In this document: piece after piece, positions 9,420 through 17,292 of the stretch
Numbering within the stretch: the first letter of the stretch is position 1
Layout: each line of letters begins with the position of its first letter
Assembly (NCBI RefSeq): GCF_002127265.1
Contig: NZ_NFUU01000001.1
Coordinates: 682,001 to 746,000 of the forward strand
Direction: 5' to 3'
Length of the DNA stretch: 64,000 nt
Source of the DNA: Hydrogenophaga sp. IBVHS1
Lineage (GTDB): Bacteria; Pseudomonadota; Gammaproteobacteria; Burkholderiales; Burkholderiaceae_C
The notes under the pieces: generated by a model
Databases searched by the model: none
What the model saw: the letters and a program-made list of their open reading frames with translations, nothing else
What the model was told of the DNA's origin: nothing
Program-made: the position numbers and the translations under genes

Positions 9420-9880
9420 TCATGGGTCGATGCACTCACCATGAGCCCGAATGCAGCCGGCGCGAATACAGAGGCAGCTTGTCCCAGCGCCACGATCAGC
9501 GCTACCACACGCGGCACGTATTCTTTGGCAAACTTCGCAAGCGCGATGACCGGCGGCAGCGAGGTCGCATTGCCGATGCCTGAGCCGAACAGCGCCACGC
9601 TGAGCAGGACCCATGCGATGTGCTGTTCGCTGGTCAGCAGCAACATCATCGAACCCGACAGTTGAACGCCGTAGGCCAATGCCGCGACGATGCGGTAGTT
9701 GGCGTCAGTGGGCAGCACACTCGCCACAACCATGCGCCCGTTCATCGCACAAGTGGTTGCAAGGCCCGTCGCCAGTCCCGCTGCTTGTGCGCCTGGCGCA
9801 GGAACCAGCAGCGAGAAAAGATGCGCAAGCAATCCGATCTGCGCAAACAGGCCCGCCGCCATACCCAGCGGTGATGAAAA
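9420..9880 (-). pseudogene. MFS transporter remnant (3' part only)
   Basis: The minus strand encodes a C-terminal piece of a major facilitator transporter: AGLFAQIGLLAHLFSLLVPA, GNATSLPPVIALAKFAKEYVP, RVVALIVALGQAASVFAPAAFGL, about four helices. The first half of a normal MFS protein (about 200 residues) is missing. The homologous frame stops right at the 51-bp repeat at 9885, where a stop codon closes it, and the residues after about 9420 (AARRPAAYIGMHCLHAPCD) no longer look like MFS sequence. It is therefore a truncated gene, not a working transporter. Confidence 0.75.
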
Positions 9881-9884
9881 GTGA

Positions 9885-9935
9885 GACTAGCCGGAGCAGC
9901 GCACCAGGTAGCGGCTGAAGACCACGTGGTACCTG
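9885..9935. repeat. 51-bp direct repeat, copy 2
   Basis: Same sequence as 8446-8496 with two mismatches, 1439 bp apart. This copy is the intact 3' end of the lipoprotein gene. The MFS remnant is cut off at its left edge, so the repeat marks a rearrangement junction. Confidence 0.8.
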
Positions 9936-10420
9936 TCCTCCTGATCGCTCGGTAGCGGCACCGGGTCCAGGTTGGAACGACGACCCAGCTCCCGCCAGTT
10001 CGGCACGAAGGTGTAAGCCGACTTGCCCGACCAGTTCAGCGCCGGCACGGGCGTGGTGAGAGGGTTCACCGCCTCACGGTCGTTGTCGCCCACATCCAGC
10101 ACCCGAATGCGCCACACGCTGTCGTTCGCCGCGCGAGCGCCTTCGGGCAGCACGCCCAGGCCTCCCCAGGTGCCGTCGCTCATGGTGGCGCACGCCACCC
10201 GCACGACCCGCCCGGCCGAGATCACCTCGGCGCTGACGCCCGCCGCCTGCAGCGCAGCCCGCATCCGCACGGCGTGTGAATGCCCCGCCACAAGATCAGC
10301 CGGTGCAACGGTGGCCTGCACAGCCACCGTGGCCACGCTGTTCACGGGCGGCGCCGATGCGCAGGCGCCCAGCAAGCCCAGGGCGATGACGCTGACGGCT
10401 AGACGGAGATGATGGATCAC
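9887..10420 (-). CDS. Hypothetical lipoprotein
   Basis: 177-residue protein with a lipoprotein signal: MIHHLRLAVSVIALGLLGAC, lipobox LGAC with Cys at about 20. The mature part (VAPADLVAGHSHAVRMRAALQAAG, ending RYHVVFSRYLVRCSG) is not one I can place. It contains two more cysteines, one in VACATMSDG and one at the C-terminus, which may pair. GTG 10420 is chosen because AAGAGG lies six bases upstream and the signal begins there. A TTG at 10453 would add 11 residues. The 120 bp upstream, to the end of tctA, contain no other gene. Confidence 0.65.
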   Translation of the reverse strand: MIHHLRLAVSVIALGLLGACASAPPVNSVATVAVQATVAPADLVAGHSHAVRMRAALQAAGVSAEVISAGRVVRVACATMSDGTWGGLGVLPEGARAANDSVWRIRVLDVGDNDREAVNPLTTPVPALNWSGKSAYTFVPNWRELGRRSNLDPVPLPSDQEDRYHVVFSRYLVRCSG

Positions 10421-10540
10421 GGCAGGCCTCTTGGAGGGAGTGTGCGATTTCAAGCGATGTGAGTTTGCGGTCTCAGCGGATTTTCATGCAAATCGAAAGC
10501 AGCGCGGCCGGACCATGTTGATGCGGCAGGGAAGTGAGGA

Positions 10541-12052
10541 TCAGGCTGCTCCGAGCTTTACATCCCGTCGCGCAGCCAAAGTTCTCATTCCGATCGGCAC
10601 GAACAGCATCAGTCCAGCCGCTGCCCACAGGCCAATGGCGATGGGGCTGCCCACCAGGATGCTGGCGTCACCATTGCTGATGGACAGGGCACGGCGCAGG
10701 TTCTGCTCCATCATGTCGCCCAGCACAAAGCCCAGGATCAGCGGCGCCATGGGGATTCCCTGCTTTCGCAGCAGGTAGGCCGTGAAACCCAGGCCGGTCA
10801 TCAGGACCAGGTCAAACGTGGTGGCGTGTACCGCGTACACGCCCACGCTGCTCACGGCCACAATGCCCGGGACCAGCAACCAGTTGGGCACGCTCAGCAC
10901 CTTGGTGAACACGCCTACCAGCGGGATGTTGAGCACCAGCAAGATCACGTTGGCCACGAACAGCGAGGCGATCAGGCCCCACACCAGATCCGGTTGCTGG
11001 GTGAACAACGCCGGGCCGGGCGTGATGTTGTAGAGCGAAAGCGCGCCGACCATCACCGCCGTGGTGCCGGAGCCAGGCACACCCAGCGTGAGCATGGGCA
11101 CGAAGGAGCCTGTGGCGGCCGAATTGTTGGCCGCTTCGGGCGCGGCCACACCTCGGATATCGCCCTTGCCGAACGTGCCTTCCTTGTCGGTCAGGCTTTT
11201 CTCCATCGAGTAAGTCATGGCGCTGGCAATGGTGGCGCCTGCTCCTGGCAACACGCCAACACCGAAGCCCACCACGCTGGAGCGCACCGTGCCCCACCAG
11301 GTGGCTTTGAGTTCACTCCAGTTGAACAGCATGCGACCGGTCTGCGTGACCATGCCGGCGCTGGTGTGGTGTTGTTGCAGCATGAGCAGCAGCTCGCTGA
11401 TGGAGAACACGCCGATCACCACCACCACGAACTGAATGCCGTCTGAGAGGTGGACGTCACCGCCAGTGAAGCGGTAGACACCCGAGTTGGAATCCAGCCC
11501 CACGCACGACATGGACAGGCCGATGAGCGCAGCCAGACCGGCTTTAACCGGCGCGTCACCCATCAGCCCGGCGATGCAGGCGAAGGCAAAACACATGAGC
11601 GCGAAATACTCTGCCGGACCGAACGAGAGCGCCCAACTGGCCAGCAGCGGTGCGAACAGCACGATGCCGATGGTGGCCACCAGCGAACCCACGAAGGAGC
11701 TCCAGGCCGAGATCGACAGCGCCACCCCGCCCTGGCCATTTCGCGCCATCGGGTAGCCATCCAGCGCGGTCATGATGGCGCCCGCGTCGCCCGGCACATT
11801 GAGCAGGATGGACGAGATGCGCCCGCCGTATTCGCAGCCGATGTACACCGCAGCCAGCAGGATCAACGAAGTCTCCGGCGGCAGCTTCATGGCGAATGCC
11901 AGCGGCATCAGAATGGCCACGCCGTTGATGGGACCCAGGCCGGGCAGCAGGCCGACGATGGTGCCGATGAAGCAGCCCAGCGCGGCAATCAGCAGGTTGG
12001 TCGGGGTGAGCGCCACGCCAAAGCCCAAGATCAGGTGTTGTAGCACTTCCAT
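10541..12052 (-). CDS. tctA: Tripartite tricarboxylate transporter, large permease TctA
   Basis: 503-residue inner-membrane permease of the TTT family with about twelve hydrophobic segments. Family signatures are visible: LGCFIGTIVGLLPGLGPING near residue 30, YIGCEYGGRISSILLNVPGD near 75, and PLILGFVLGDMMEQNLRRALSISNGD near the C-terminus. With TctB and the periplasmic binding protein it takes up tricarboxylates or other carboxylates by cation symport. The ATG is 1 bp past the tctB stop, so translation is probably coupled. It is the last gene of the tctDE-CBA run. The substrate is not shown by sequence. Confidence 0.93.
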   Translation of the reverse strand: MEVLQHLILGFGVALTPTNLLIAALGCFIGTIVGLLPGLGPINGVAILMPLAFAMKLPPETSLILLAAVYIGCEYGGRISSILLNVPGDAGAIMTALDGYPMARNGQGGVALSISAWSSFVGSLVATIGIVLFAPLLASWALSFGPAEYFALMCFAFACIAGLMGDAPVKAGLAALIGLSMSCVGLDSNSGVYRFTGGDVHLSDGIQFVVVVIGVFSISELLLMLQQHHTSAGMVTQTGRMLFNWSELKATWWGTVRSSVVGFGVGVLPGAGATIASAMTYSMEKSLTDKEGTFGKGDIRGVAAPEAANNSAATGSFVPMLTLGVPGSGTTAVMVGALSLYNITPGPALFTQQPDLVWGLIASLFVANVILLVLNIPLVGVFTKVLSVPNWLLVPGIVAVSSVGVYAVHATTFDLVLMTGLGFTAYLLRKQGIPMAPLILGFVLGDMMEQNLRRALSISNGDASILVGSPIAIGLWAAAGLMLFVPIGMRTLAARRDVKLGAA

Positions 12053-12053
12053 G

Positions 12054-12500
12054 TCAGCTACCTCCCAGCAGCGCAGCCAGCGGGCCGGTGGGCAGCACCA
12101 CATCGAGCAGCTTGTCGAACAGCAGGAACAGCACCAGGCCCAGCGCGGCGCCACCGGCGAATGACTGTTTCCAGCTGCCGCCAAACACCATGCCCACCGG
12201 CACGGCCATCAGTGCCGTGGCCAGTGCAAAACCCAGCCACTGGAACAGCAGCGCATAGACCAGTACGGCGGCTGCACACAAGGCGGTGGCCTTCCATGGA
12301 ACACCGTGGAAGGACTCTGCACCAGCGGTGGGGCGCAGCACCAGCCAGAGGCCACAGAGACCCAGACCGCAGGCCAGCAGCAGCGGAAAGGCGCGCGGGC
12401 CAACGGGTTCGTAGGAGATGGCGGCGGCGTAGTCCTGCGCGGCCCAGGCCATGGCGGCGGACGCAACAACACACACCGCACCGAGGACGCGGTCACTCAT
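12054..12500 (-). CDS. tctB: Tripartite tricarboxylate transporter, small permease TctB
   Basis: 148 residues with four hydrophobic helices (VLGAVCVVASAAMAWAAQ, FPLLLACGLGLCGLWLVL, ALCAAAVLVYALLFQWLGFALATALMAVPVGMV-type stretch, AALGLVLFLLFDKLLDVVLP). Size and the closing LLFDKLLDVVLPTG stretch match TctB, the poorly conserved small subunit that pairs with TctA. It lies between tctC and tctA in the usual order. Confidence 0.9.
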   Translation of the reverse strand: MSDRVLGAVCVVASAAMAWAAQDYAAAISYEPVGPRAFPLLLACGLGLCGLWLVLRPTAGAESFHGVPWKATALCAAAVLVYALLFQWLGFALATALMAVPVGMVFGGSWKQSFAGGAALGLVLFLLFDKLLDVVLPTGPLAALLGGS

Positions 12501-12527
12501 GGGGTACTCCGGGGAAAAGGGGGGCGG

Positions 12528-12567
12528 GCCACCATCAGGGTGGCGCCGCCATGCAGGGCCGAGGCCC
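12528..12567 (-). other. Hairpins between tctC and tctB
   Basis: In the 75 bp between tctC and tctB there are two short inverted repeats: GCCACC/GGTGGC (12528-12544) and GGGCC/GGCCC (about 12556-12567). There is no U-run, so these are not clear terminators. Such hairpins can stabilise the binding-protein message and lower permease expression. That role is inference. Confidence 0.4.
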
Positions 12568-12575
12568 CGCAGATG

Positions 12576-13565
12576 TCACTTGGCGGGCACGACGTTCAGG
12601 CCGAACTCTTCGGCCAGCTTGCGGTAGTCGGCCACCTGCTTCTTGACGTAGGCGTCCAGCGGCGCACCCGTCAGGGCCATGGGGAACAGGCCGCGCTCGC
12701 TGCGCAGCTTGTCGTAGGCGGGCGTGGCCATCAGCTTGGTGAAGGTGTCGGCCCAGATTTTGTAGTCGGCGTCGCTCACCTTGGGGCCCAGGTAGAAGCC
12801 GCGCACGATGGGCCATTCCACGTCATAGCCCTGTTCAGCGGCCGTAGGAATGCTGGCCATTTCGCCAGCGAGGCGCTTGTCGTTCATCACCGCCAGGATG
12901 CGAACCTTGGCGCCGGCCTTGATCTGTTGTCCGGCCTCGGCCGCGTCGCCGGTGAACACGTGGATGTGGCCACCCTGCAGCGCGGTCAGCGCTTCGCCGC
13001 CGCCCTCAAAGGCCACGTAGCGCATGGTCTTGGGGTTCACACCGGCGGCGCGTGCGGTCAGCGCGGCCTTCATCCAGTCCTGGCTGCCCACGGTGCCACC
13101 GGCGCCCAGAACCACCTTGGTGGGATCGGCCTTGATGGCCGTCATCACGTCCTTGAGCGATTTGAAGGGCGAGTTCTCGGCCACGACGACAGCGCCGTAG
13201 TCGGTGCCGATGGCGGCGAGCCAGCGCACGTCGTTCTCGGTGTAGCGGCCAAACTTGCCTTGGGCCAGGTTGAGCAGCGAGCCACCCGAGAAAGCAACGA
13301 TGGTGTTGGCTGCATCGGGCTTCTGCGCGATCACGGTGTTGTAGGCCACGGCGCCGATGCCGCCGGGCATGTAGGTCACGCGCATCGGGTCGGCGACGAA
13401 CTTGCCCTCCTGCAGTGCGCTTTGAACAAGCTTGCACGTCAGATCGAAACCGCCGCCGGGTTTGGCGGGCGCGATGCACTCGGTTTTTTCAAGCGCGCCA
13501 GCGGCGAAAGCGGTGACGGCGCTGGCCGAGATGGCCAGAACAACCAAGCGGGATGTGATGCTCAT
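12576..13565 (-). CDS. tctC: Tricarboxylate-binding periplasmic protein, Bug/TctC family
   Basis: 329-residue periplasmic binding protein with a Sec signal peptide (about 1-22, ITSRLVVLAISASAVTAFAAG). The mature protein has the Bug/TctC pattern: KTECIAPAKPGGGFDLTCKL, MPGGIGAVAYN, and a C-terminal helix set ending FGLNVVPAK. It delivers substrate to TctAB. The residues around CIAPAKPGGGFD differ from common Bug proteins and agree with TctC-like tricarboxylate binders. ATG 13565 has AGGAGA upstream. Candidate TctD sites lie 70-120 bp upstream. Confidence 0.93.
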   Translation of the reverse strand: MSITSRLVVLAISASAVTAFAAGALEKTECIAPAKPGGGFDLTCKLVQSALQEGKFVADPMRVTYMPGGIGAVAYNTVIAQKPDAANTIVAFSGGSLLNLAQGKFGRYTENDVRWLAAIGTDYGAVVVAENSPFKSLKDVMTAIKADPTKVVLGAGGTVGSQDWMKAALTARAAGVNPKTMRYVAFEGGGEALTALQGGHIHVFTGDAAEAGQQIKAGAKVRILAVMNDKRLAGEMASIPTAAEQGYDVEWPIVRGFYLGPKVSDADYKIWADTFTKLMATPAYDKLRSERGLFPMALTGAPLDAYVKKQVADYRKLAEEFGLNVVPAK

Positions 13566-13637
13566 GAAAGTGTCTCCTCTGGGGGTGAAACGCTCGCAAC
13601 GGATTTGCTGCGAAGAGGGCACTGTAGAAAAAGCGTA

Positions 13638-13684
13638 CTTTCAAGCCGCTTTCAGAAATGGGGCAGATTCTTCAGGGTTAACCC
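13638..13684 (-). promoter_or_regulatory. Candidate TctD operator/promoter region of tctC
   Basis: The gap between tctE and tctC holds a direct repeat CTTTCA at 13638-13643 and 13649-13654. The 11-bp spacing is one helical turn, typical of OmpR-family response-regulator half-sites. A perfect 10-bp palindrome GGGTTAACCC lies at 13675-13684. Location just upstream of tctC and the linked tctDE genes make these the likely control sites. Binding has not been shown. Confidence 0.4.
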
Positions 13685-13701
13685 GTAAAAGTGGCCGGAG
13701 C

Positions 13702-15108
13702 TCAGGCGCGGGCCAAGGTCATGGTGACCTCCAGCCCGAGCCCCTCGGGTCCGGCATTCACCTTCATCTCGCCGCCATGGCGCCTGGCCACCGTGCGCGC
13801 AATCGCCAGCCCCAGCCCGGAGCCAGGCAACGGGCCGTGGTGGCCGCGGAAGAACCGCTCGCCCGCGCGCGCCAGTTCGTCGGGCGGCAGGCCGGGGCCG
13901 TTGTCGACCACGCTGAAGCGCACGCCATCGTCGCTGTGGTCCACAGCCAGCGTCACCTGGCAGCCTGCACCGCCGTAGCGGATTGCGTTGTGCAGCAGAT
14001 TGGACAAGGCTTCCTTCAGCAGACCGGCTTCGCCGTGAAAGGACAGCGTGGTCATGGGTGCGTGCAAGCCCAGGTCGACTCCCTGTTCGCGCGCCACAGG
14101 CCACCAGCGGCTCACCAGGTCTTCGGCCAGCACCACCGCGTCCACCGGCTCGGGTTCCGGCGCGGCGCTGTCCGCCTTGGCAAGCGAAAGCATCTGGTTG
14201 GTCTGGCGAATGGTTTCGTCCAGCTGCTGGCGGATGTTGTCCATCACCTCGCGAAGCGCGGCAGGGTCTTGCTCGCGCTGGGCAAAAGCCACCTGGGTGG
14301 CCAGCGTGGTCAGCGGCGTGCGCAACTGGTGCGAGGCGTCGTCGATGAAACGTCGGCGCGCTTCGGCCTGCTCCCGGTTGCGCCCGATGTGGTGGTTGAT
14401 CGCACCCACCAGCGGCAACACCTCGGCGGGCACACCCTCGCTGTCCATCGGGGTGAGATCTTGCGGCGGTCGGGCCTCCACATCCTGGCGCAGGCGCGCC
14501 AGTGGGCGCATGGCCCAGGCAATGGCCAGACCAAACAAGGTGCTGGCCACCACCACCAGCAGGAAGTCGCGCGCCACCGATTGCAGCACCAGGGCACGCC
14601 GGAAGTCGGTGCGGGCTTCCAGGGTTTCGGCCACCTGAATCACCACTCGCTGCGGTCCTGGCTGGCCCGCCAGCGGCGTGGAGAGCTCGCGCGCGTAGCT
14701 GCCCACACGAACCGGTTCTCCGAAATACACACCCTCGTGAAACTGGGGTTGGCCCGATTGCAAGAGACTGGGCGGGGGGGGCAGGTCGGAGCTGCCGATC
14801 TCCACCAGGCCGTCTTCGGTGGCCACCCTGTAGTACACCTGCCCTTCGGCGGTGAGCTCGAAGAACTCCAGCATGCGGTAGGGAAGTTCCACAGCCAGGC
14901 CTCCGCTGGCGGTGGAAATGCTGGAGTCGATGGACTTCACCGCGCCCAGCAACGACCGGTCGTAGGCGGCGTCTGCCGCTTCGCTGGCGGTGCGCGAGGC
15001 CAGCCAGAGTTCGGCCGAAAACACCAGCAGCATGCCCGGCACCAGAACCACCAGCAGTGTGCGGCGGATGCTGCCGCCCAGCCATCGCGGAGGTTTCACG
15101 CGGGACAC
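13702..15108 (-). CDS. tctE: Sensor histidine kinase TctE
   Basis: 468-residue membrane kinase. Order: transmembrane helix (about 15-35), periplasmic sensor domain (about 36-175), second helix (about 182-202), HAMP-like linker, HisKA with phospho-acceptor H260 in DDASHQLRTPL, and a HATPase domain with N box NLLHNAIRYG, G1 VVDNGPGLPPDE and G2 GSGLGLAIART. It is expected to sense tricarboxylates outside and phosphorylate TctD. Its start overlaps the tctD stop by 13 bp, so the pair is cotranscribed, ahead of tctCBA. Confidence 0.93.
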   Translation of the reverse strand: MSRVKPPRWLGGSIRRTLLVVLVPGMLLVFSAELWLASRTASEAADAAYDRSLLGAVKSIDSSISTASGGLAVELPYRMLEFFELTAEGQVYYRVATEDGLVEIGSSDLPPPPSLLQSGQPQFHEGVYFGEPVRVGSYARELSTPLAGQPGPQRVVIQVAETLEARTDFRRALVLQSVARDFLLVVVASTLFGLAIAWAMRPLARLRQDVEARPPQDLTPMDSEGVPAEVLPLVGAINHHIGRNREQAEARRRFIDDASHQLRTPLTTLATQVAFAQREQDPAALREVMDNIRQQLDETIRQTNQMLSLAKADSAAPEPEPVDAVVLAEDLVSRWWPVAREQGVDLGLHAPMTTLSFHGEAGLLKEALSNLLHNAIRYGGAGCQVTLAVDHSDDGVRFSVVDNGPGLPPDELARAGERFFRGHHGPLPGSGLGLAIARTVARRHGGEMKVNAGPEGLGLEVTMTLARA

Positions 15109-15764
15109 TCCAGCAGGTAACCCATCCCTCGCAGCGTGGTGATGCGCACAGGAGACGCTTCAAGACGCTTGCGCAGGCGGTGCACCAGCACCTCGATGGC
15201 CTCGGGGCTCACGTCTTGTTCGTCGGAGAACAGGCGTTCCAGCAACTCGCGCTTGGACAGTGGCTCGCCGGGGTGCTGGATAAGGGCGCGCAGAAGCGCA
15301 TGTTCGCGCGGCGTAAGACTCAGCACGTCATGCTTCAGCCGAAACTGTTTGGACGCGCTGTCGTAGCCCAGCGGCCCGCAAGTGAAACGCGGATGGTCCT
15401 GTCCCCGGGAGCGCCGGATCAGTGCGACCAACCGCGCCTCCAGTTCCGCCACATCGAACGGTTTGGCCAGGAAGTCGTCTGCGCCACCGTGCAGACAGCT
15501 GACGCGCTCCATGAGCGAGTCGCGCGCCGTGAGGACGAGCACCGGCAGGCGCTCATCTGCTTCGCGCAGATCGGCCAGCACGTCGTGGCCGCCCAGGCCG
15601 GGCAGGCCCAGGTCAAGAATGAGTGCGTCGTACTTTGTGGCTTTGAGGCTGCGGCGCACCATGCGGCCGTCGTTCACCCAGTCGACCTGAAAGTCGCTCT
15701 GGGCCAGGGCCTTGGTCAACCAGTTTCCAAGGTCGGTTTCGTCTTCGGCAAGCAGGATGCGCAT
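15096..15764 (-). CDS. tctD: Response regulator TctD (OmpR family)
   Basis: 222 residues. Receiver domain 1-115 with acidic pocket E7/D8, phospho-acceptor D51 in LILDLGLPGLGG, T in LVLTARDS and K in FLAKPFD. C-terminal OmpR-type winged helix (about 125-220) with LTPREHALLRALIQHPGEPLSKREL and VHRLRKRLE. ATG 15764 is chosen because MRILLAEDE is the standard receiver start; the open frame upstream to 15890 is not receiver-like. It probably activates tctC in response to TctE. Confidence 0.94.
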   Translation of the reverse strand: MRILLAEDETDLGNWLTKALAQSDFQVDWVNDGRMVRRSLKATKYDALILDLGLPGLGGHDVLADLREADERLPVLVLTARDSLMERVSCLHGGADDFLAKPFDVAELEARLVALIRRSRGQDHPRFTCGPLGYDSASKQFRLKHDVLSLTPREHALLRALIQHPGEPLSKRELLERLFSDEQDVSPEAIEVLVHRLRKRLEASPVRITTLRGMGYLLECPA

Positions 15765-15796
15765 GGCCCGAGTCCGCTCGAAGTTCAGACAGGCCC

Positions 15797-16819
15797 CTAC
15801 GCGTACTCTTTCCGAAGCTGCTTCGCCGCAGCCACCATGTTTTCCAGCTTGCCCTGCGCCACTTCCCTCGGCAGGTACTTCATGCCGCAATCCGGCGCCA
15901 GAATGATCTGCTCGGGCTTCACATGCACCAGCGCTTTGCGCACGCGATCGGCAATCACCTCGGGCGTTTCCACGTTCAGATCCGACAAATCAAGACATCC
16001 CAGCAAAAACTGCTTGCCCTCCAGCTGGCGCAGCACCGACGTGTCGAGGTGGGACTGCGCGGTTTCGAGCGATACCTGCTTGCACCGGCACCCCGAGAGT
16101 TCGGGCAAAAAGGAATAGCCCGTAGGCCGCTCGTGGATGATGGCGGCGTAGCCAAAGCAGATGTGCACGCAGGTGGTGCCCTGCACACCCTCTAGCGCGC
16201 GGTTCAACGCGGCCAGGCCGTATTGCCGGGCCTTCTCCGGCCGGGCCTGCATGTAGGGTTCGTCGATCTGCACCACGTCGGCACCCGCAGCAAACAGGTC
16301 CTTGATCTCTTCGTTCACGGCCGCCGCGTAGTCCATGGCGGCTTCTTCTTCGCTTTTGTAAAAGTCGTTCTGAGCCTGCTGGAGCATGGTGAACGGGCCG
16401 GGCACGGTGATCTTGGTTCGCAGCTTGGTGTGCTTCTTCAAAAACTGCAGGTCCCCCACCTCCACCGCGTGCATGCGCCGGATCTTGCCAACGATGCGAG
16501 GCACCGGGTTCGGGTGCCCTGAACGGTCCAGCGCCGAGCCCGGGTTGTCCAGGTCCACACCCTCCAGCGCCGTGGCGAAGCGGTTGGAATAGCTCTCGCG
16601 GCGGATCTCACCGTCAGAGACGATGTCCAGCCCCGCGTCTTCCTGCAGGCGAATCGCAATGAGGGTGGCATCTTCCTGCGCCTCGGCCAGGTAGGCCTCT
16701 GGAATGCGCCACAGCTCCTTTGCTCGAACCCGGGGCGGGAACCTGCCGGCCAGCTTGGCGCGGTCGATGAGCCAGTCGGGCTGAGGAAGACTGCCGACGA
16801 CGGTGGTGGGAAACAACAT
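15797..16819 (-). CDS. Cobalamin-independent methionine synthase core (MetE C-terminal-like) protein
   Basis: 340 residues, a stand-alone MetE catalytic domain. Full MetE is about 750 residues with an N-terminal half that is absent here. Visible features: FPTTVVGSLPQPDWL at the start, DIVSDGEIRRESY, VQIDEP, the zinc-ligand region HICFGYA (about H219) and APDCGMKYLPR (Cys about 312). Such short proteins can transfer methyl from a corrinoid protein or other donor instead of methyltetrahydrofolate. The donor is unknown. No riboswitch is recognisable upstream. It is 33 bp from tctD on the same strand. Confidence 0.85.
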   Translation of the reverse strand: MLFPTTVVGSLPQPDWLIDRAKLAGRFPPRVRAKELWRIPEAYLAEAQEDATLIAIRLQEDAGLDIVSDGEIRRESYSNRFATALEGVDLDNPGSALDRSGHPNPVPRIVGKIRRMHAVEVGDLQFLKKHTKLRTKITVPGPFTMLQQAQNDFYKSEEEAAMDYAAAVNEEIKDLFAAGADVVQIDEPYMQARPEKARQYGLAALNRALEGVQGTTCVHICFGYAAIIHERPTGYSFLPELSGCRCKQVSLETAQSHLDTSVLRQLEGKQFLLGCLDLSDLNVETPEVIADRVRKALVHVKPEQIILAPDCGMKYLPREVAQGKLENMVAAAKQLRKEYA

Positions 16820-17292
16820 GGATACACCCTTTCAGTGGAGGAATGGCTGGCCGCGGCACATCGTACAACTTGATACCCATGGGGGGTACTGGTACCGAAG
16901 CTCGACGCAACGAGTAAGCACCCGGCTTCGCCAGACCCGTCGATATACTGCGCCGGTCACGTCACACAAATACGTGGCCGGGTGCTCGACTAGATGAACC
17001 TGCAGCCACAACACGAATGACCGAGAGACATGAAAGCTACTGGACCTGCGGATGGACATTAATTCAGCCGGTCGCTTTGTAGTCTTGCCTGCCTTGTCTT
17101 CATTCAGACCCCGGACATCCCCGGATGTGCGACCGATTCCACGTCGCGTCGAAGTACGACGGAGCAATCACCCTAGGCTGGGCAACTTTGTGTCAGTATG
17201 GTTCTTTGGCTGAAGCTCACATCCGCAAGAGATGAGCCACATAGGGAGGGGCCTATCGGGCCTGTGGACAGTTCAACTGACTTGGATTGAAG
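16820..17292. other. 473-bp gene-free stretch at the left edge of the insert
   Basis: I find no convincing gene here. The single frame on the minus strand (16832-17167) has atypical composition and no recognisable motif. The stretch must carry the divergent promoters of the MetE-like gene and the large helicase gene. It contains one copy of an 11-bp repeat (16913-16923) and a perfect inverted repeat ACATCC/GGATGT with a 2-base centre at 17115-17128, which could be an operator for the helicase gene. Confidence 0.5.
16913..16923 (+). repeat. 11-bp direct repeat, left flank of the two-gene insert
   Basis: AGTAAGCACCC occurs here and again at 25294-25304, on the other side of the lower-GC two-gene insert. 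The right copy forms the last codons of the DUF1993 gene. It may be a target-site or attachment-site duplication. No integrase is present and the match is short. Confidence 0.35.

Noticed and set aside
9317-9862. Intact 181-residue membrane protein
   Set aside because: It matches only the 3' part of MFS transporters, with both ends unrelated or cut, so it is called a pseudogene.
13432-15120. Open frame of 562 codons on the plus strand
   Set aside because: Antisense to tctE; no domain.
16832-17167. 111-codon frame on the minus strand in the gene-free stretch
   Set aside because: Arg/Ser-rich with no motif, no good ribosome-binding site, and it covers the probable promoters of the flanking genes.
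16820-17292. Riboswitch (cobalamin or SAM) before the MetE-like gene
   Set aside because: I looked for a recognisable aptamer core and found none. A covariance search would decide.
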